Positions 7,601 through 8,672 of a DNA stretch of 8,672 bases are shown piece by piece. The stretch's first letter is position 1, and each line of letters opens with the position of its first letter. Origin of the DNA: an uncultured Phaeodactylibacter sp. (GTDB lineage: Bacteria > Bacteroidota > Bacteroidia > Chitinophagales > Saprospiraceae); contig CAJXXJ010000123.1 in assembly GCA_913062745.1 (NCBI GenBank), forward strand, positions 1-8,672, read 5' to 3'. Both the position numbers and the translations under genes were made by a program. The notes beneath the pieces are model-generated. The model ran no database searches. It was not told where the DNA came from and saw only the letters and a list, made by a program, of their open reading frames with translations.

Positions 7601-8647
7601 GGAAAATACGATGAAGCCAAAGAGTACTTTCGCCGCAGCCTCAGTATCGATGCGGATAGCATGGACCCCAGCGGCCGCGCGCAGGTGGCATCCAACCTTG
7701 GGCTGACTTATATGAACCAAGGCGACTATGATGCCGGTATTCAGTCGCAGCAGCGGCAGCTGGCCATCAGCGAGCAGTACAATGATAAGCAGGGGATGGC
7801 CAACCTGTACACCAACCTCGGGATCGTGTACTTCGAAAAAGGAGACTACGACGAAGCCCTGGAAAGTTACCAAAAAGGCCTGGCGCTAAGCGAAGAGCTG
7901 GGCAATAAGCTGCTGACCTCCATCGCTATCGGCTGCATCGGCAGCGTTTATGAGCGCAAGGGCGATTACCACCGGGCAATGGAAAACTTCCAGCGCGACC
8001 TGGAACTCTGTGAAGAACTGGGCGACAAGCAGGGTACTGCCATTGCCCTGGGCCTGATCGGAGAGCTCTACAGCATCGAGGGCCACTTCTCCCGCGCCAT
8101 CGAATACCTGCAAAAAAACCTGATGCTGTGCGAAGAGCTCAGCTATCAGAAAGGTATTGCCAAAGCGCTGAACACCCTGGGAGACGTATTTTACTTCACG
8201 CAGCAGTACGATCGCAGCCTGCACTATTACGACCGGGCAATAGAGGTGACCCGGCGTATTAACAACAAACTGGTGTTGGGGGCCAGCCTGGTGGAAAAGG
8301 GTGCCGTACTGCTCGCGGTTAACCGCCTCGGAGAACTTGATGCTGTGGTGGAGGAAGCCCACGCCCTGTCGGAGGAGCTCGGCAACCCTGACCTTATCTT
8401 TGATGCAAAACTGCTGGCCGCTAAACAGCAGTACGCTCACGAGGACAAACCGGAGGCTGTGAAAATCCTGCAGGGGCTTTTGGAAGAAGCCGGGGAAGCA
8501 GACCAAAAGGCAAGCATCTATTACGAACTATGGCGTATACAGCCGGGGAATTCGGATTATCAGCAGCAGGCCCGGCAACTGTATGAAGCACTTTACGGCT
8601 CAACGCCTAAATTCGTCTACAGAAAACGGCTGGAAGAATTGCAATAG
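4625..8647 (+). CDS. Soluble-adenylyl-cyclase-like protein: two class III cyclase domains, AAA/STAND ATPase, TPR array
   Basis: A 1340-residue soluble multidomain signalling protein with the domain order of mammalian ADCY10. Cyclase domain 1 (about 22-200) has both metal-binding Asp residues, FVDLSGFT (Asp30) and AGDAF (Asp80), but lacks the transition-state Asn and Arg. Cyclase domain 2 (about 235-405) lacks the metal Asp but keeps Asn354 and Arg358 in GNRVNLAAR, so one composite active site is expected between the two. Glu275 and Ala347 occupy the base-selecting positions. The ATPase (about 415-830) has Walker A GEAGVGKSR (447-455), Walker B VVLELEDGHWID (586-597), a sensor-like FLVVTSRY (617-624) and FRHSLLREAVY (801-811). 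A helical TPR region starts at about 840 and includes ten exact 40-residue units (900-1299). GTG 4625 is the only ATG/GTG/TTG start after the in-frame TAA at 4595; a GAGG lies 10 bases before it. The likely product is cAMP or cGMP, controlled by ligand or partner binding to the TPR/ATPase part. The stop is TAG; no terminator is visible in the 25 bases that follow. Confidence 0.93.
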   Translation: MKNLIPHYIQDQLLKGNTYGRINAYTLFVDLSGFTPLTEALMRQGNRGAEQLTNVLNEIFEPLVSLVYANEGFIPYYAGDAFTAIFPSEQSAEKGRDIVQLGMVARELFSRREFRFGNFTIGIKFGLSFGEVEWGIVGRENHKAFYFRGKPIDSCADCQTKAQDQDIVIDEAMCLQLKEEGFYLKKLEEGYYKVWGLVPEKEAAVPAVTELPPLDPEIALQFLPQAVANYSQEGEFRTVISIFLSFRGVHTHELLDQFATKVLEQIDNFSGYFKEVDFGDKGGVMVGFFGAPVSFENNSDRALEFTFTLRESLRELQLDTDLEYRVGITVGTAYAGIVGGAERCQYAAVGNRVNLAARLMTYAKWGEVLVDSDIQKNRHFNFQHRGDIQYKGIKGNVPTYKLIGRNYETHPTYISELVGRESEMEQLMQSAQPLFDHRPAGIAYIYGEAGVGKSRLVYELKDTLYGQKLVQWHTCQADQILKKPFNPFIYFLKNYFEQYPESTSLANMQHFEERYQQLLEELDGVNQVEAKSVRRELVRTKSVLAALIGLNFKDSIWDLLDAKGRYQNTLSSIINLLIAESLIHPVVLELEDGHWIDENSRELLAEFVRQMERFPVFLVVTSRYLDDGSKPRILSEEVEQQLQLPVLEIDLNTLSPEAVRKFAELRLEGPLSPEFFEMLLRTSNSNPFYLEQILEYFAERRLLEKENGAWTMKDKDIQLSSSINAILTARIDRLSDLVKETVKAAAVIGREFEIPILSEVMKTQAEFDQSNGQASKLLKEQIKHAENGQIWHAMNELRYIFRHSLLREAVYSMQLRARLEQLHRLIAEAIERLYHNNLEERFVDLAFHYEQAGVFDKTCEYLQKAADYARSNYQNQRALDYYEKLLDKLGQRKDTADQIQTYLNKGKVLELIGNWEECQKAYEQALSLAKRTRDVLLLGQANNNLGGLLLLKGEYHEARNYLQIAAGLFESIDDQPGRAKVYGSLGNLFFRQGKYDEAKEYFRRSLSIDADSMDPSGRAQVASNLGLTYMNQGDYDAGIQSQQRQLAISEQYNDKQGMANLYTNLGIVYFEKGDYDEALESYQKGLALSEELGNKLLTSIAIGCIGSVYERKGDYHRAMENFQRDLELCEELGDKQGTAIALGLIGELYSIEGHFSRAIEYLQKNLMLCEELSYQKGIAKALNTLGDVFYFTQQYDRSLHYYDRAIEVTRRINNKLVLGASLVEKGAVLLAVNRLGELDAVVEEAHALSEELGNPDLIFDAKLLAAKQQYAHEDKPEAVKILQGLLEEAGEADQKASIYYELWRIQPGNSDYQQQARQLYEALYGSTPKFVYRKRLEELQ
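7322..8521 (+). repeat. Ten tandem 120-base units encoding 40-residue TPRs
   Basis: Within the cyclase gene, residues 900-1299 divide into ten consecutive units of exactly 40 residues with no insertion or deletion. The core pattern is LG-x-x-hhx-x-x-GxYxxAhxxhxxxLxhxxxh, for example NLGIVYFEKGDYDEALESYQ (1064-1083). Units 5-7 (1060-1179) share an EELG-like segment and look like the most recent duplications. The first and last units are more divergent. A further TPR-like unit lies upstream at about 840-879, separated by a 20-residue helix. The 40-residue form is typical of superhelical TPRs that bind peptides or partner proteins. Confidence 0.85.
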
Positions 8648-8672
8648 GGCTCCCCGGGACAGACAAACAAGC

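Noticed and set aside
6896..7873. Open frame of 325 codons on the minus strand opposite the ATPase/TPR region
   Set aside because: The hydrophobic Val/Leu/Gln composition is what antisense of TPR coding DNA gives; no motif or plausible start context.
7322..8521. Regular 120-base repeats as a CRISPR array or non-coding tandem repeat
   Set aside because: The units are diverged at DNA level and stay in one open frame encoding TPR helices; there is no identical direct repeat with spacers.

Overview
The window looks like chromosomal DNA of a Bacteroidota bacterium, probably a fairly GC-rich Saprospiria- or Cytophagia-like lineage. The reasons are indirect. The genes lack clear Shine-Dalgarno sites, two or three intergenic stretches carry matches to the Bacteroidota -7 promoter element (TAnnTTTG), and the prolyl-tRNA synthetase is the archaeal/eukaryotic-like type with a C-terminal tail typical of that phylum. 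The large cyclase-ATPase-TPR protein and the TIR protein with effector-associated domains (EADs) also suit multicellular or complex Bacteroidota. The assignment is an inference; no rRNA or species marker is present.

Layout. (1) Positions 1-1197, plus strand: the 3' part of proS, cut by the window edge. (2) 1194-2330, minus strand: a site-2-protease (M50) membrane metalloprotease with two C-terminal CBS domains. It converges on proS so tightly that the stop codons share a CTAA tetranucleotide. (3) 2435-3256, minus strand: a tandem-domain universal stress protein. A rho-independent terminator or attenuator lies between it and the protease gene. (4) 3257-3353: a 97-base divergent promoter region. 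(5) 3354-4439, plus strand: a 361-residue protein read as EAD, TIR domain, then a second degenerate EAD. (6) 4440-4624: a regulatory gap with a hairpin and a promoter-like element. (7) 4625-8647, plus strand: a 1340-residue protein with two class III nucleotide cyclase domains, a STAND/AAA-type ATPase and a long TPR array. This is the domain order of mammalian soluble adenylyl cyclase (ADCY10).

How they fit together. The left half is housekeeping and stress functions. The right half is the unusual part: a TIR protein with adaptor-like domains at both ends sits next to, and in the same direction as, a cyclase/ATPase/TPR sensor. Together they could form a signalling or conflict module in which the TPR-ATPase senses something, the cyclase makes a second messenger and the TIR protein acts through EAD-EAD contacts. 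That link is inference from adjacency only. Two residue-level oddities make it worth a look. The TIR domain has Gln where NAD-cleaving TIRs carry their catalytic Glu. The cyclase has Glu/Ala at the base-selecting pair, instead of the Lys/Thr of soluble adenylyl cyclase, and lacks the two residues that bind bicarbonate there.
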